DNA of 64,000 nt from UBA10348 sp002469915 (lineage in GTDB: Bacteria > Bacteroidota > Rhodothermia > Rhodothermales > UBA10348): contig JAQWHM010000004.1 of the NCBI GenBank assembly GCA_029249345.1, positions 1-64,000 on the forward strand. The letters are read 5' to 3'. The position numbers were made by a program, and so were the translations under genes. The notes under the pieces were generated by a model. That model had not been told where the DNA came from. It ran no database searches and saw nothing but the letters and a program-made list of their open reading frames with translations. Position 1 is the first letter of the stretch, and every line of letters starts with the position of its first letter. This document shows, in pieces, positions 52,059 to 61,205 of this stretch.

Positions 52059-54950
52059 ATGCGCCTACTTTCCAAATCGCTCATTACCTGGATTATATCT
52101 GCGCTGATTATCAGCTTTGGAATAACTGCTTGTACTGTTCCACCGCCTGAATCGCTACCAAATGAAGTATCCTGGGCTGATTCTGTACATGCACAGATGA
52201 CGTTGGAAGAGAAAGTGGCGCAAATGATGATGGTCGACGTCCCGCCTCTCGGAGATATCACCAGTCCATCGGATAGAAACCGACTAAACCGTCACATTTT
52301 GAAGGGAAAAGCAGGAGGCGTCCTACTTTTTGCTGGTCATCCACTTCATTATGTACCCTGGATCGAGTGGGTTCAACATCAAGGAAGTGTGCCGGTACTC
52401 GTCGGATTGGATGCAGAATGGGGCCCCGGTTTCAGGCTGAAAGAAATGACACGGTTCCCGAATGCAATGGCATTGGCGGCCACTTCAAATACTGGGATCG
52501 CTTTTGAAACCGGGGCGGAAACAGCACGCCAAGCCCGCTCTGTTGGTGTTTCTGTTCTCTTCGCACCCGTTGCTGACGTGCAAACCAACCCGACAAACCC
52601 TGTAATTGGCACACGCGCCTGGTCCGATGATCCGGACAGTGTATCTGCCTACACACGTAGCTTTGTCCGTGGTGTACGCTCCTCAGGTCTATTACCGGTA
52701 GCCAAACACTTTCCAGGACATGGCGATACGTCGCGCGACTCCCATACCTCTTTGCCCCTTTCCACAAGATCAAACACGGAATTATTCGGAACGGATCTGG
52801 TTCCTTTTGCCGACCTGATTGCTGACTCATTGGAAGGCATAATGTCTGCCCATATCGTTTCAAAAGGGCATTCTTTTGAAGATGATGGTCCCGCCACACT
52901 ATCGCATCGAATCCTAACGGAACTGGCTCGAGACTCACTCCATTTTTCGGGATTAATGTTTTCAGATGCCCTCAATATGGTTGGTGTGACGTCCACCGGA
53001 TCCAATGGTGAGGTAGCCTTACAGGCCGTGATGGCTGGCATTGATGTCCTATTGATGCCGCCGGATCCACAAACCGCAGTGGACGCCATAATTGGCGCTA
53101 TTCGAGATGGCGTGATAGCAGAGGCTAGAATCGATTCATCCGTACATCGCATTTTGCGCGCTAAACAGTCGCTTGGATTGCAGTTAAAGACCGCTCACAC
53201 CAATCTCAGTGAGATTTTAGAGATAACCTCTTCTGAAGAAAGTCGCCAAATGGCCCATTTTATTGGACGAAAAGCGGTTACGGTACTAAAGGATGAAACA
53301 GTTCTCCCCTTATCGGGCTCCTCCGATGGCGTTCTCCTGATAACAGCTGATTTCAGATCCTACACATCTGGCAACCGTGATCCGTCCAAACAACTAGAAG
53401 GCTTCATTTCCGATCGAAATGACGGAAACGTGACCCATATTCAAGTGAATCCAAGAAATTGGATACTCTCCATGCCGGAGATTTTCAAAGAGACCGATCG
53501 GCACAGAGCAGTCATTTTTGCAGATTTCGTGGGCATCACGCCCGTCTTTGGCTGGGATCGCCTGCGTTTTTTGGGCGACGTCACCCGTTCTGAATATCCA
53601 GTCATCGTTCTAGAGCACGCCTCCCCGTACATCGCACCAGAAACCCCTCCATCCGTAGCAGCCCATATTCTTGGCTATGATTCGTCTCCCGGGATGCTTG
53701 AAGCCGTATCCGACGTGCTATTTGGTCTCTCAGCGGTTAATGGAAGACTTCCCATCCACTTATCCGATGAATACCCACGTGGTTATGGCCTGAAATTACC
53801 CCAATATGTAGCGTCTCTGGCTCCTGCCGAAGATGCTGATATGGATCCGTTCATCTTTGAGCGAATGGATCGTCTGGTACAAAAAGCGATTGCTGATAGC
53901 GCCTTTCCGGGAGCCGCTCTTGCCGTTGGTCGAGGTGCCCAGATCGTCAAAAGAGCCGACTACGGTTTTCACACCTTTGACTCTTCCCGCGAATTGGAAT
54001 CGACGGATATTTTTGATCTTGCGTCCCTGACTAAAGTCATAGCCACAACCACGGCAATCATGCAGTTATATGAGCATGATCGCATTGACCTACATCGTCC
54101 GGTAGCAGATTATCTGCCAGAATTTGGACAAAACGGCAAAGGCGGGGTCACGATTTGGCACCTACTCACCCACACGGGTGGACTCATCCCCTTTCGACCC
54201 TTCTACCGAGAAGGTGTGACGAGTGCCCGGGAAGTACGAAATCGTATTCTTCAGGATAGTCTCATTTATGAGCCCGGAAGTATGTCCCGCTACTCTGACT
54301 TTGGTCCCATAACACTTGCCTGGATGGTTGAACGAATTACCGGAGAGACCTTTTCTGAGTACGTGTACGATAACGTATTCAAGCCGCTTTCCATGTACGA
54401 CACCGGTTTTAAATCAGTCCGGCGAGGCGCCATCCAGAAAGCCGTCCCAACAGAAAGGGATGACTATTTCCGTTACCGTTTATTACAAGGTGAGGTACAT
54501 GATGAAACCGCATACTTGTTAGGTGGGACGGCTGGGCATGCAGGGCTATTTTCGACTGCCGATGATCTATCTCGTTTTGCAGCCATGCTCATTAATGAAG
54601 GACGCGTTGGAGACCGTGTCTTCTTAAAACCGGAAACTATTCGCTATTTCGTTGGGAAAGTAGACCCTGACTTAGCGCATACCCGAGCGCTCGGCTGGGA
54701 TACGCGATCACTAGCGGGGTATTCCTCGGCGGGGAGCCACCTAGGGCCGTGGTCATATGGGCACACGGGCTTTACCGGAACCTCGTTCTGGATCGACCCA
54801 GACAGCAAGTTATTTGTCATCTTGCTAACTAATCGGGTGTACCCAACTAGAGACAATAGAGGTCACATTCCTGTGCGCCCAGCTGTTGCTGATTTATCAT
54901 TCAGAGCCTTTCAGCCTCAAGTTAATTCAGCAGTAGCCCTCACCGAATAA
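52059..54950 (+). CDS. Lipoprotein fusing a GH3 (NagZ-type) glycosidase and a serine beta-lactamase-like hydrolase
   Basis: 963 aa from the ATG at 52059; a lipobox ITAC places the acylated Cys at residue 20. The glycoside hydrolase family 3 half (about 30-390) has the NagZ-type KHFPGHG (216-222) with the Asp227-His229 dyad (SRDSH) and the nucleophile Asp303 (MFSDALNM). A linker domain (about 400-600) follows. The second half (about 610-960) is a penicillin-binding/beta-lactamase-like serine hydrolase: SxxK at Ser656-Lys659 (SLTK), YSD at 745-747 in place of YxN, and HTG at 902-904. Such fusions occur in Bacteroidota-Rhodothermota. They probably trim peptidoglycan fragments or act on sugar-peptide substrates in the periplasm. 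Confidence 0.92.
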   Translation: MRLLSKSLITWIISALIISFGITACTVPPPESLPNEVSWADSVHAQMTLEEKVAQMMMVDVPPLGDITSPSDRNRLNRHILKGKAGGVLLFAGHPLHYVPWIEWVQHQGSVPVLVGLDAEWGPGFRLKEMTRFPNAMALAATSNTGIAFETGAETARQARSVGVSVLFAPVADVQTNPTNPVIGTRAWSDDPDSVSAYTRSFVRGVRSSGLLPVAKHFPGHGDTSRDSHTSLPLSTRSNTELFGTDLVPFADLIADSLEGIMSAHIVSKGHSFEDDGPATLSHRILTELARDSLHFSGLMFSDALNMVGVTSTGSNGEVALQAVMAGIDVLLMPPDPQTAVDAIIGAIRDGVIAEARIDSSVHRILRAKQSLGLQLKTAHTNLSEILEITSSEESRQMAHFIGRKAVTVLKDETVLPLSGSSDGVLLITADFRSYTSGNRDPSKQLEGFISDRNDGNVTHIQVNPRNWILSMPEIFKETDRHRAVIFADFVGITPVFGWDRLRFLGDVTRSEYPVIVLEHASPYIAPETPPSVAAHILGYDSSPGMLEAVSDVLFGLSAVNGRLPIHLSDEYPRGYGLKLPQYVASLAPAEDADMDPFIFERMDRLVQKAIADSAFPGAALAVGRGAQIVKRADYGFHTFDSSRELESTDIFDLASLTKVIATTTAIMQLYEHDRIDLHRPVADYLPEFGQNGKGGVTIWHLLTHTGGLIPFRPFYREGVTSAREVRNRILQDSLIYEPGSMSRYSDFGPITLAWMVERITGETFSEYVYDNVFKPLSMYDTGFKSVRRGAIQKAVPTERDDYFRYRLLQGEVHDETAYLLGGTAGHAGLFSTADDLSRFAAMLINEGRVGDRVFLKPETIRYFVGKVDPDLAHTRALGWDTRSLAGYSSAGSHLGPWSYGHTGFTGTSFWIDPDSKLFVILLTNRVYPTRDNRGHIPVRPAVADLSFRAFQPQVNSAVALTE

Positions 54951-55023
54951 TCCTCAGAAGGGTTGCGGAACTCACGCACCGATCGGGGCTTCAAGAGCAT
55001 CAAACTTAGGAAAACAGGTCGGA

Positions 55024-55296
55024 ATGCCCACGTACGAATACAAAAGAGAAGACGGTACCACATTCGAACTCGTGCAACGAATGTCAGAAAAGCCGCTCAC
55101 GGAATGTCCCACTACGGGTCAAAAGGTAAAGCGGATATTCAGCGCCGGATCCGGACTGGTTTTCAAGGGCAGTGGTTTTTACATCACCGACTATGCCAAA
55201 AAGACTTCAGGTTCATCCTCAAAATCAGAAGAATCGAAGCCGGCCCCTAAGTCAGCGCCCAAGGAAAAATCGTCCACGCCCAAGTCATCAGACTGA
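55024..55296 (+). CDS. FmdB-family-like small protein lacking most zinc cysteines
   Basis: 90 aa, ATG start. The order MPTYEYKREDGTTFELVQRMSE and GLVFKGSGFYITDYAKK is the FmdB family. The usual CxxC pairs are lost: only Cys28 (ECPTTG) remains, where the family has two pairs. The C-terminal third is a Ser/Lys-rich low-complexity tail (SKSEESKPAPKSAPKEKS). FmdB proteins are regulatory or nucleic-acid-associated zinc ribbons of poorly known role. Here zinc binding looks lost. It lies 73 bp after the GH3 fusion gene and converges with tpiA. Confidence 0.75.
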   Translation: MPTYEYKREDGTTFELVQRMSEKPLTECPTTGQKVKRIFSAGSGLVFKGSGFYITDYAKKTSGSSSKSEESKPAPKSAPKEKSSTPKSSD

Positions 55297-55339
55297 CCCG
55301 AGCTAACCTGTTTAACCGAGTTCACCTCTCTGACGCAAG

Positions 55340-56095
55340 TCAGGCTGCTTCTTCAGCGCAACGAACGATCGCAGCGAAATCTTCTGCATTTAGAGCTGCT
55401 CCCCCAATAAGACCACCATCTACATTGGGACGCTCAAATAATTCAGCAGCATTGCCAGGCTTTACGCTTCCACCGTATAGAATGTCGATGCCCGAGCCAA
55501 TCGCCTCATTGAAGATATCCTGTAGTAAAGACCGAATATGTCCGTGCATATCCTGGACTTGGTCAGGAGTGGCCGTGCGGCCGGTTCCAATCGCCCAAAC
55601 AGGCTCGTAGGCTACCACTATTTCGGAGGAGGAAGAAACTTCGAGGTTAGCTAGTCCGGCGCGAACTTGCTCTTCAACAACCATATTATGCCGGTCCGCA
55701 TCCCGTTGTTCTAAGGATTCACCGACACAAACGATAGGTACTAAACGATGGCTAAGAGCCTGTAAGGCCTTCTTATTCACCGATTCGTTGGTTTCGCCAA
55801 ACAGTTGGCGCCGCTCTGAGTGACCTAGGATCACATAATGACAGCCAACGGCCCGCAACATAGGAGCGGAAATTTCTCCAGTGAATGCACCTGAGTCCTG
55901 CTCATGCATATTCTGAGCGCCTAGGCGTATACCCGTGCCGTGTAACAAGCTGTAGGTTGCGTCCAGATCAACGAATGGTGGACAGAGTGCAACTCCCGTA
56001 CCCTTGGGAGTTCCGACGGCCGAGACGACTCCCGATGTCAGTTGCCGTGCAGCGGCAAGGTCCAAGTTCATTTTCCAATTTCCGGCAACTAACAT
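55340..56095 (-). CDS. tpiA: Triosephosphate isomerase
   Basis: 251 aa, ATG start. Catalytic residues are Lys8 (GNWKMN), His92 (GHSERR) and Glu164 (AYEPVWAIGTG). The phosphate loop GLIGGAAL is near the end. It interconverts dihydroxyacetone phosphate and glyceraldehyde-3-phosphate in glycolysis and gluconeogenesis. The thioredoxin-fold lipoprotein gene lies 20 bp upstream on the same strand. Confidence 0.97.
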   Translation of the reverse strand: MLVAGNWKMNLDLAAARQLTSGVVSAVGTPKGTGVALCPPFVDLDATYSLLHGTGIRLGAQNMHEQDSGAFTGEISAPMLRAVGCHYVILGHSERRQLFGETNESVNKKALQALSHRLVPIVCVGESLEQRDADRHNMVVEEQVRAGLANLEVSSSSEIVVAYEPVWAIGTGRTATPDQVQDMHGHIRSLLQDIFNEAIGSGIDILYGGSVKPGNAAELFERPNVDGGLIGGAALNAEDFAAIVRCAEEAA

Positions 56096-56115
56096 ATGAT
56101 TCTCCCCTACTCTGA

Positions 56116-57498
56116 TTACTGTTGGATTCTCTTCGCAATGTCGTTCAACCCGCCCACGATTACTATGAGATCTCTTTCAAGATTTGCCAAAGCCGGACCG
56201 GTGTACTTGGCTATGATTACCCCGTTGGGATCTATTAGGTACCGGGTTGGAAGCAGTTGAATATTGAAATCGGCTACGATCTGTTCTTGCATCCCTGCTG
56301 ATGTCCATACAAAATGGCCTGGATGCACATCTTCATCAAAAAGAGCTTCATTGATGTCCTCATCGGGCTCCACAGAGACGGATACCACTTGAAATACATT
56401 GGGACCAAGCGCGCCGAAAAGCTCATCTCGTCGGCGTAACTCATTTTGGAAAATTTGTTCGGCTGGGTCGAAAAACTCTAAGATGACAAAACGCCCATCC
56501 ATACCGGCCGTATCGAGTAGCTCTCCCTCACGCGAGGTTAAAGACCATCCCGGCGCAGCCATGCCTGGTTGCAGATTTTCGAGATCATACGTAGCGCGCG
56601 AGGCCCAGCTAGACCATTCGGACTCAGGATACTCCATCCGTAATTGCGAAGCCGTTGCTACGGCGCGTTCCGTCTGTAAACTGTCCGCAAATGCCATCAC
56701 TTTCTCGGACAAAATTTCTGCCTCCTTCTCAGATGGAACGAGGTTTAGATAGCGATTCAACATCGCTATAGCCGAATCTTGACCCGTAACGCGTGCAATA
56801 GATCGCCTGGCAGCTCGAACCACAGCCACAATGCTGGAATTATCATAGCCAACTTGCGGATACCGCTCCAATACTACTGTATCGTCCCAGCCTTCACTCA
56901 TCACCACAGACTCGGCCATCGAAATAGCTCCACCCATCGTGGATGGATAGGTGTTTTGGATACTCCAAAGAATCGTAGCCGTTTGCGCGTTAACGCGTCC
57001 AATGTCGTCTGTGGTATACCCGCCGGCTTCCAAAAGTGTAACCATTTGGTCGTTATGCGTGGCCTTTGAGTTCTTGTAAGCAGACCAAGCTGCATTTTCA
57101 GCCGATACAACCCGAAGTGGACGTGTTCCGAGTGGAAAGGTACCCGATACCTGCACCGTGTCTCCGTTTACCGCTACGAAATCATCGAGCGAAAGCGAAG
57201 CGCCTGATCGCTCAACGACGATTGGATAGATCCCTTCGTCTGGAGCATAAACCATCATTTCAAAGTGACCACCAGTTACGGTGACGGCCGTACCGAGCGT
57301 ATCTACATTTCCTTCGGTCTGAGTCAGTACGGATATGCGAAACCCTTCAAATGTGTCTGTAGAATCCACTTCTGCTCGCACTTTCAATGTGCCCGTTACA
57401 TAACTGGCAACCGGATACTCTTTTCCATTGCTGCAGCCTGAGACGACTGCGATCATCACTAACGCGACGAATAAACTTTGGAGTTTTTGATTCAACAT
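56116..57498 (-). CDS. TlpA/AhpC-fold lipoprotein without redox cysteines
   Basis: 460 aa from the ATG at 57498; the lipobox VVSGC marks an acylated Cys22. An N-terminal beta domain (about 30-120, DUF4369-like) is followed by a long helical part, and then a thioredoxin fold (about 315-460: PGMAAPGWSLTSREGELLDTAG, VILEFFDPAEQ, LPTRYLIDPNGVIIAKYTG). Where TlpA proteins have WCxxC the sequence is FFDPAEQ, so there is no active-site cysteine pair. It may be a structural or binding relative rather than a thiol oxidoreductase. It is followed 20 bp later by tpiA. Confidence 0.78.
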   Translation of the reverse strand: MLNQKLQSLFVALVMIAVVSGCSNGKEYPVASYVTGTLKVRAEVDSTDTFEGFRISVLTQTEGNVDTLGTAVTVTGGHFEMMVYAPDEGIYPIVVERSGASLSLDDFVAVNGDTVQVSGTFPLGTRPLRVVSAENAAWSAYKNSKATHNDQMVTLLEAGGYTTDDIGRVNAQTATILWSIQNTYPSTMGGAISMAESVVMSEGWDDTVVLERYPQVGYDNSSIVAVVRAARRSIARVTGQDSAIAMLNRYLNLVPSEKEAEILSEKVMAFADSLQTERAVATASQLRMEYPESEWSSWASRATYDLENLQPGMAAPGWSLTSREGELLDTAGMDGRFVILEFFDPAEQIFQNELRRRDELFGALGPNVFQVVSVSVEPDEDINEALFDEDVHPGHFVWTSAGMQEQIVADFNIQLLPTRYLIDPNGVIIAKYTGPALANLERDLIVIVGGLNDIAKRIQQ

Positions 57499-57569
57499 GT
57501 TGGCCAACACTTTGATTAAAAAGGATTCAACCTCGCGATTCATGAAGCGAGCTTGGTGGAAAAGAAGGG

Positions 57570-59537
57570 TTAGAATGCCATGATTTTCTCAATTGCGACT
57601 CTAATTCTACTCTGAGCCGAATAAATATCATCTTCAATAGACTTTGAGAAAGGAACTGGAAAGTCTTCTGCACCCAATCGGATCGGTGGAGCGTCTAGAT
57701 ATTCGAATGCAGACTCTGTTATTTCTGCAGCAATCTCTCCACCAAATCCTCCTGTGCGAGGCGCTTCATGAACCACCATCACCCTATTCGTTTTGGCAAC
57801 TGATTTCAATACGGTTTCCCGATCCCAAGGAATAAGTGTTCGAAGGTCAATGACTTCTATTTCAACACCCTTAGAGGCCCAGAAAGTCGCTTCTTCCATT
57901 GCCCAGTGCACTCCGACGCCATAGGTAACCAAGGACAAGGCCTCTCCTTCCCGGACGACAGAAGCCTGACCCAACGGTATCCGCTCGGCTGCAACCGGTA
58001 CGTCTCCCTTAATTGATCGATACAATTTCTTGTGTTCGAGAAAAAGCACCGGATTGGGTTCATCCAAACTCGACAGCAGCAACCCTTTAGCATCAGCTGG
58101 GCTAGAAGGTACGACCACTTTCAATCCCGGCGTGTGGCAGAACCAAGCCTCCATCGATTGAGAGTGAAAAGGACCTGCTCCAATGCCGCCTCCAAAAGGG
58201 GCTCTAATGGTCACGTTCAGGGGGGACCCCCAACGATAGCGCGTAGTCGCCAGGTTGTTTACAATCTGATTGAATCCACACGTAATGAAGTCGAAATACT
58301 GTATTTCCACTACGGGACGGTATCCCGAAAGTGCTAATCCCATGGCAGCTCCAATCACGCCACTTTCAATAATGGGGGTGTTGCGCACTCTGTCTCGTCC
58401 AAATCGCTCAAGAAAGTCTTGGGTCACTTTGAATACACCACCATATTCGGCGATGTCTTGCCCCATAATGATGGTTTTCTCGTTTTCTCGCATTCCGGCC
58501 CTAAGGCCATCCGTTATCGCATCGATAAAGCGGCGCTCGGAAACGCCCTCACTTTCAATGCTCACAGGTAGCGGACTAGTTTCAAAGACGTCGGAGCGCT
58601 CCTGCTCCACTACCGAGGTAACTTCTGGCTGGAGAAGTGCCCATTCAGCCAATTTGTCAATTTGCCCAACAAAGTCCTCTCGTATTTCTTTCTGCTTCTT
58701 TTGCGATAGTTTTCCTTTCGCAAACGCTTCGAATCGTTCAATCGGATCTTGGGTAGACCACCGCTCCATGAGTTCTTTTGGAACATACTTGGTGCCAGAA
58801 GCCTCTTCATGTCCCCTCATGCGGAAGGTCTTCATTTCGAGAAGAGTGGGACCTCCTCCCTTGGCCGCGCGATCCCTCGCATTACGTACCGCCTCGATGA
58901 CCGCCAGCACATTATTACCGTCCACAACGACGGATGCCATTCCATAGCCAGCACCCGCATCAGCAATATTTTCTACAGGAACCGCATCAGACGTAGGAGT
59001 CGACAACCCATACCCGTTGTTCTCTACAATAAATAGCACGGGCAATTTCCAGACGGATGCCAGACTTAAGGCCTCGTGGAAATCCCCCTCTCGAGTGGCT
59101 CCTTCCCCAACAAAAGCAGCCGCTATTCGGTTTTCCCCATCCATTTGAGCTGCGAGACCGAGCCCATTGGCTACAGGTAACATGGCTGCCAGTTGAGAAA
59201 TCATTCCGACAATATTTTTCTCAGGCAGGCCGAAATGGAACGTGCGGTCGCGTCCTTTCGTGTAGCCTCCCTCCTTGCCCATCAATTGACAGAACAAGCG
59301 TTCTAGGTTCACTCCCCGAGTAGTCCACACGCCTAGATTCCTATGCATCGGTAGGATGTAGTCCTGCTCCTGAAGAGCAAACGTAACTCCAACGGAAATC
59401 GCTTCTTGTCCAAAGCCGCTAAACCATTTGGCTAAACGTCCCTGCCGAATGAGACGAAGCTTCTTTTCTTCGATAACCCGGGGCAGCAGAAGCGCGCGGT
59501 ATACGGCTTCAATATCCTTCTTACTTTTTACGGGCAT
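57570..59537 (-). CDS. Fused alpha-beta E1 component of a 2-oxoacid dehydrogenase
   Basis: 655 aa, ATG start. Residues ~1-310 are the alpha part, with the thiamine diphosphate site GEGATREGDFHE ... VENN (144-174). The beta part begins near residue 330 (RRFIDAITDGLRAGMRENEKTIIMG) and contains GQDIAEYGGVFKVTQ. Together they form a branched-chain 2-oxoacid or pyruvate-type E1. The fused form is common in this phylum. It decarboxylates a 2-oxoacid and loads the acyl group onto E2 lipoyl. E2 and E3 are not in the window. It lies 83 bp downstream of the sugar transferase gene. Confidence 0.92.
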   Translation of the reverse strand: MPVKSKKDIEAVYRALLLPRVIEEKKLRLIRQGRLAKWFSGFGQEAISVGVTFALQEQDYILPMHRNLGVWTTRGVNLERLFCQLMGKEGGYTKGRDRTFHFGLPEKNIVGMISQLAAMLPVANGLGLAAQMDGENRIAAAFVGEGATREGDFHEALSLASVWKLPVLFIVENNGYGLSTPTSDAVPVENIADAGAGYGMASVVVDGNNVLAVIEAVRNARDRAAKGGGPTLLEMKTFRMRGHEEASGTKYVPKELMERWSTQDPIERFEAFAKGKLSQKKQKEIREDFVGQIDKLAEWALLQPEVTSVVEQERSDVFETSPLPVSIESEGVSERRFIDAITDGLRAGMRENEKTIIMGQDIAEYGGVFKVTQDFLERFGRDRVRNTPIIESGVIGAAMGLALSGYRPVVEIQYFDFITCGFNQIVNNLATTRYRWGSPLNVTIRAPFGGGIGAGPFHSQSMEAWFCHTPGLKVVVPSSPADAKGLLLSSLDEPNPVLFLEHKKLYRSIKGDVPVAAERIPLGQASVVREGEALSLVTYGVGVHWAMEEATFWASKGVEIEVIDLRTLIPWDRETVLKSVAKTNRVMVVHEAPRTGGFGGEIAAEITESAFEYLDAPPIRLGAEDFPVPFSKSIEDDIYSAQSRIRVAIEKIMAF

Positions 59538-59620
59538 GGTGAGCCGATATCAGGCAATGTGTGGCGGAAAAGACCCAGCGGGCCGAATAAATAATCGCAG
59601 AAGATACGTCTTAAGAAGAC

Positions 59621-61015
59621 TTAACGCCCACTTCCTCGAAGCGCCGTGTACACAGTTCTGAATAATATTTGCAAATCTCGGCGAAGGCTCATGTTTTCGA
59701 TGTAAAACAAATCATATTTCACCTTCTGCCGGACGTCTTCGAGACTTGTGTCATATTTCCATTTTACCTGCGCCCAACCCGTGATTCCGGGCTTTATTCG
59801 ATGCCTGCGGGAATACAACGGGATTTCATCTGCCAATTGGTCAACAAAGAACGGCCGCTCAGGGCGCGGTCCTACCAAACTCATATTTCCTTTGAGCACG
59901 TTCCAAAACTGCGGAATCTCATCCAATCTGGTTTTGCGAAGCCACCTTCCAACGGATGTATATCTAGGATCATCTTCTTGAGCCCAAACCGGCCCAGTGC
60001 CTGCTTCGGCATGCTCATCCATTGTCCTGAATTTGAACATCGTAAACGATTTTCCATGCTGACCGATTCGAGTCTGACGATAAATTGCCGGACCAGAACT
60101 GGAAATCCGGACGGCTAAACCTAGAAGCAACCAGAATGGGAGGCCTACAACAAGCACAATCAATGAAAGCGTAGCATCGAATAGGCGCTTTACACTCTGC
60201 TCCCATGCCTGCATAGGCTCTGGCATTACTTCTATCAGCGGAAGACCATACATGTGTTCCGTTCGCGCCATTCCACCAATAATGGAATAAAAGTCAGGGA
60301 CGAGTTTGAGTGTCACAGCCTTACCATCACAGTATCTCAAAACCTCCATGAGCTGATCGCCGTCATTAGGGCCCAGTGCGATTAATACATCTTGCACCTC
60401 TAGGTCGTCAATCAATCGAGGTAAATCCTTGATATCGTAATGTCCATTGGGAGGTACGGTGTTAGTAGCATCTCGCGACAACCGAATGGCGCCTACGATG
60501 TCCAGACCGGCCTCAGGGTATCGGGCGACCTCTTCGTGAAGGGAATCCACCACATCTGTAAAACCGACTACCAACGCCTTATGCAGCCCCTTTCCTTTCA
60601 GAATGAGAACCTTTTGGACTGAGCGCACCAAAATCCTTCCGAAGGAAACCGTAAGTACAACGGCAATCCAATAGACAAGTAGGTTCCATTTCGCCGAATA
60701 GGCATCTAAGCTGTCTACAAAAAACAAGAAAAAGAGAACCAATACTCCGATGGTAACCACTTTCGCAATGGTCACCAGTTCATCAAACCGAGAAGCAGCA
60801 TACCGCTCGCGGTATAGTCCAAAAAAGAGAAAGACGAGCAACCAGAACCCGGACAAGACCAGAATCATCGCCCCAGCCATACTTTGATCGGGGGTAAACA
60901 CGGGATCAGAAAACCACCCCCAGTTAAACCGGGCTCGATACCACAAGAGGTTGGCCACTGAAAAAGCCAACGCATCTACGAACACAAGGAATATGAGCTC
61001 AGTCTTTCTATTCAC
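59621..61015 (-). CDS. Polyprenyl-phosphate sugar-1-phosphate transferase (exopolysaccharide initiating)
   Basis: 464 aa, GTG at 61015. The first half has about five membrane helices and a CoA-binding-like domain (VVGFTDVVDSLHEEV and GHYDIKDLPRLIDDLEVQD). The C-terminal Bac_transf domain (from ~270) has KRLFDATLSLIVLVVGLP, then FKFRTM, RKTRLDEIPQFWNVLKGNMSLVGPRPE and PGITGWAQV. The enzyme puts the first sugar-phosphate on undecaprenyl phosphate, beginning capsule or O-unit synthesis at the inner membrane. A divergent wzi-like gene 190 bp away supports a surface polysaccharide role. Confidence 0.92.
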   Translation of the reverse strand: MNRKTELIFLVFVDALAFSVANLLWYRARFNWGWFSDPVFTPDQSMAGAMILVLSGFWLLVFLFFGLYRERYAASRFDELVTIAKVVTIGVLVLFFLFFVDSLDAYSAKWNLLVYWIAVVLTVSFGRILVRSVQKVLILKGKGLHKALVVGFTDVVDSLHEEVARYPEAGLDIVGAIRLSRDATNTVPPNGHYDIKDLPRLIDDLEVQDVLIALGPNDGDQLMEVLRYCDGKAVTLKLVPDFYSIIGGMARTEHMYGLPLIEVMPEPMQAWEQSVKRLFDATLSLIVLVVGLPFWLLLGLAVRISSSGPAIYRQTRIGQHGKSFTMFKFRTMDEHAEAGTGPVWAQEDDPRYTSVGRWLRKTRLDEIPQFWNVLKGNMSLVGPRPERPFFVDQLADEIPLYSRRHRIKPGITGWAQVKWKYDTSLEDVRQKVKYDLFYIENMSLRRDLQILFRTVYTALRGSGR

Positions 61016-61205
61016 AAGCCAACCGGCCTTTGATGCCTGAATATAGTGAGTTTTGCAAGTCTATTAGCTCGTCCAAACGCAACAAAAACTAGATGGTGCC
61101 TGCCCAGTTCGCAACTCTTACGACATTTGCTGAAAATCAGTCCCATTTCACCTAATTTGCAACAGGTCTATTCTTCGTCCTTCCCCACTGGAAAGCAATT
61201 TTTAT

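Noticed and set aside
58270..58947. Long (225-codon) plus-strand frame opposite the E1 gene
   Set aside because: Ser/Arg-rich composition with no motif; the opposite strand encodes a clear E1 with its TPP site.
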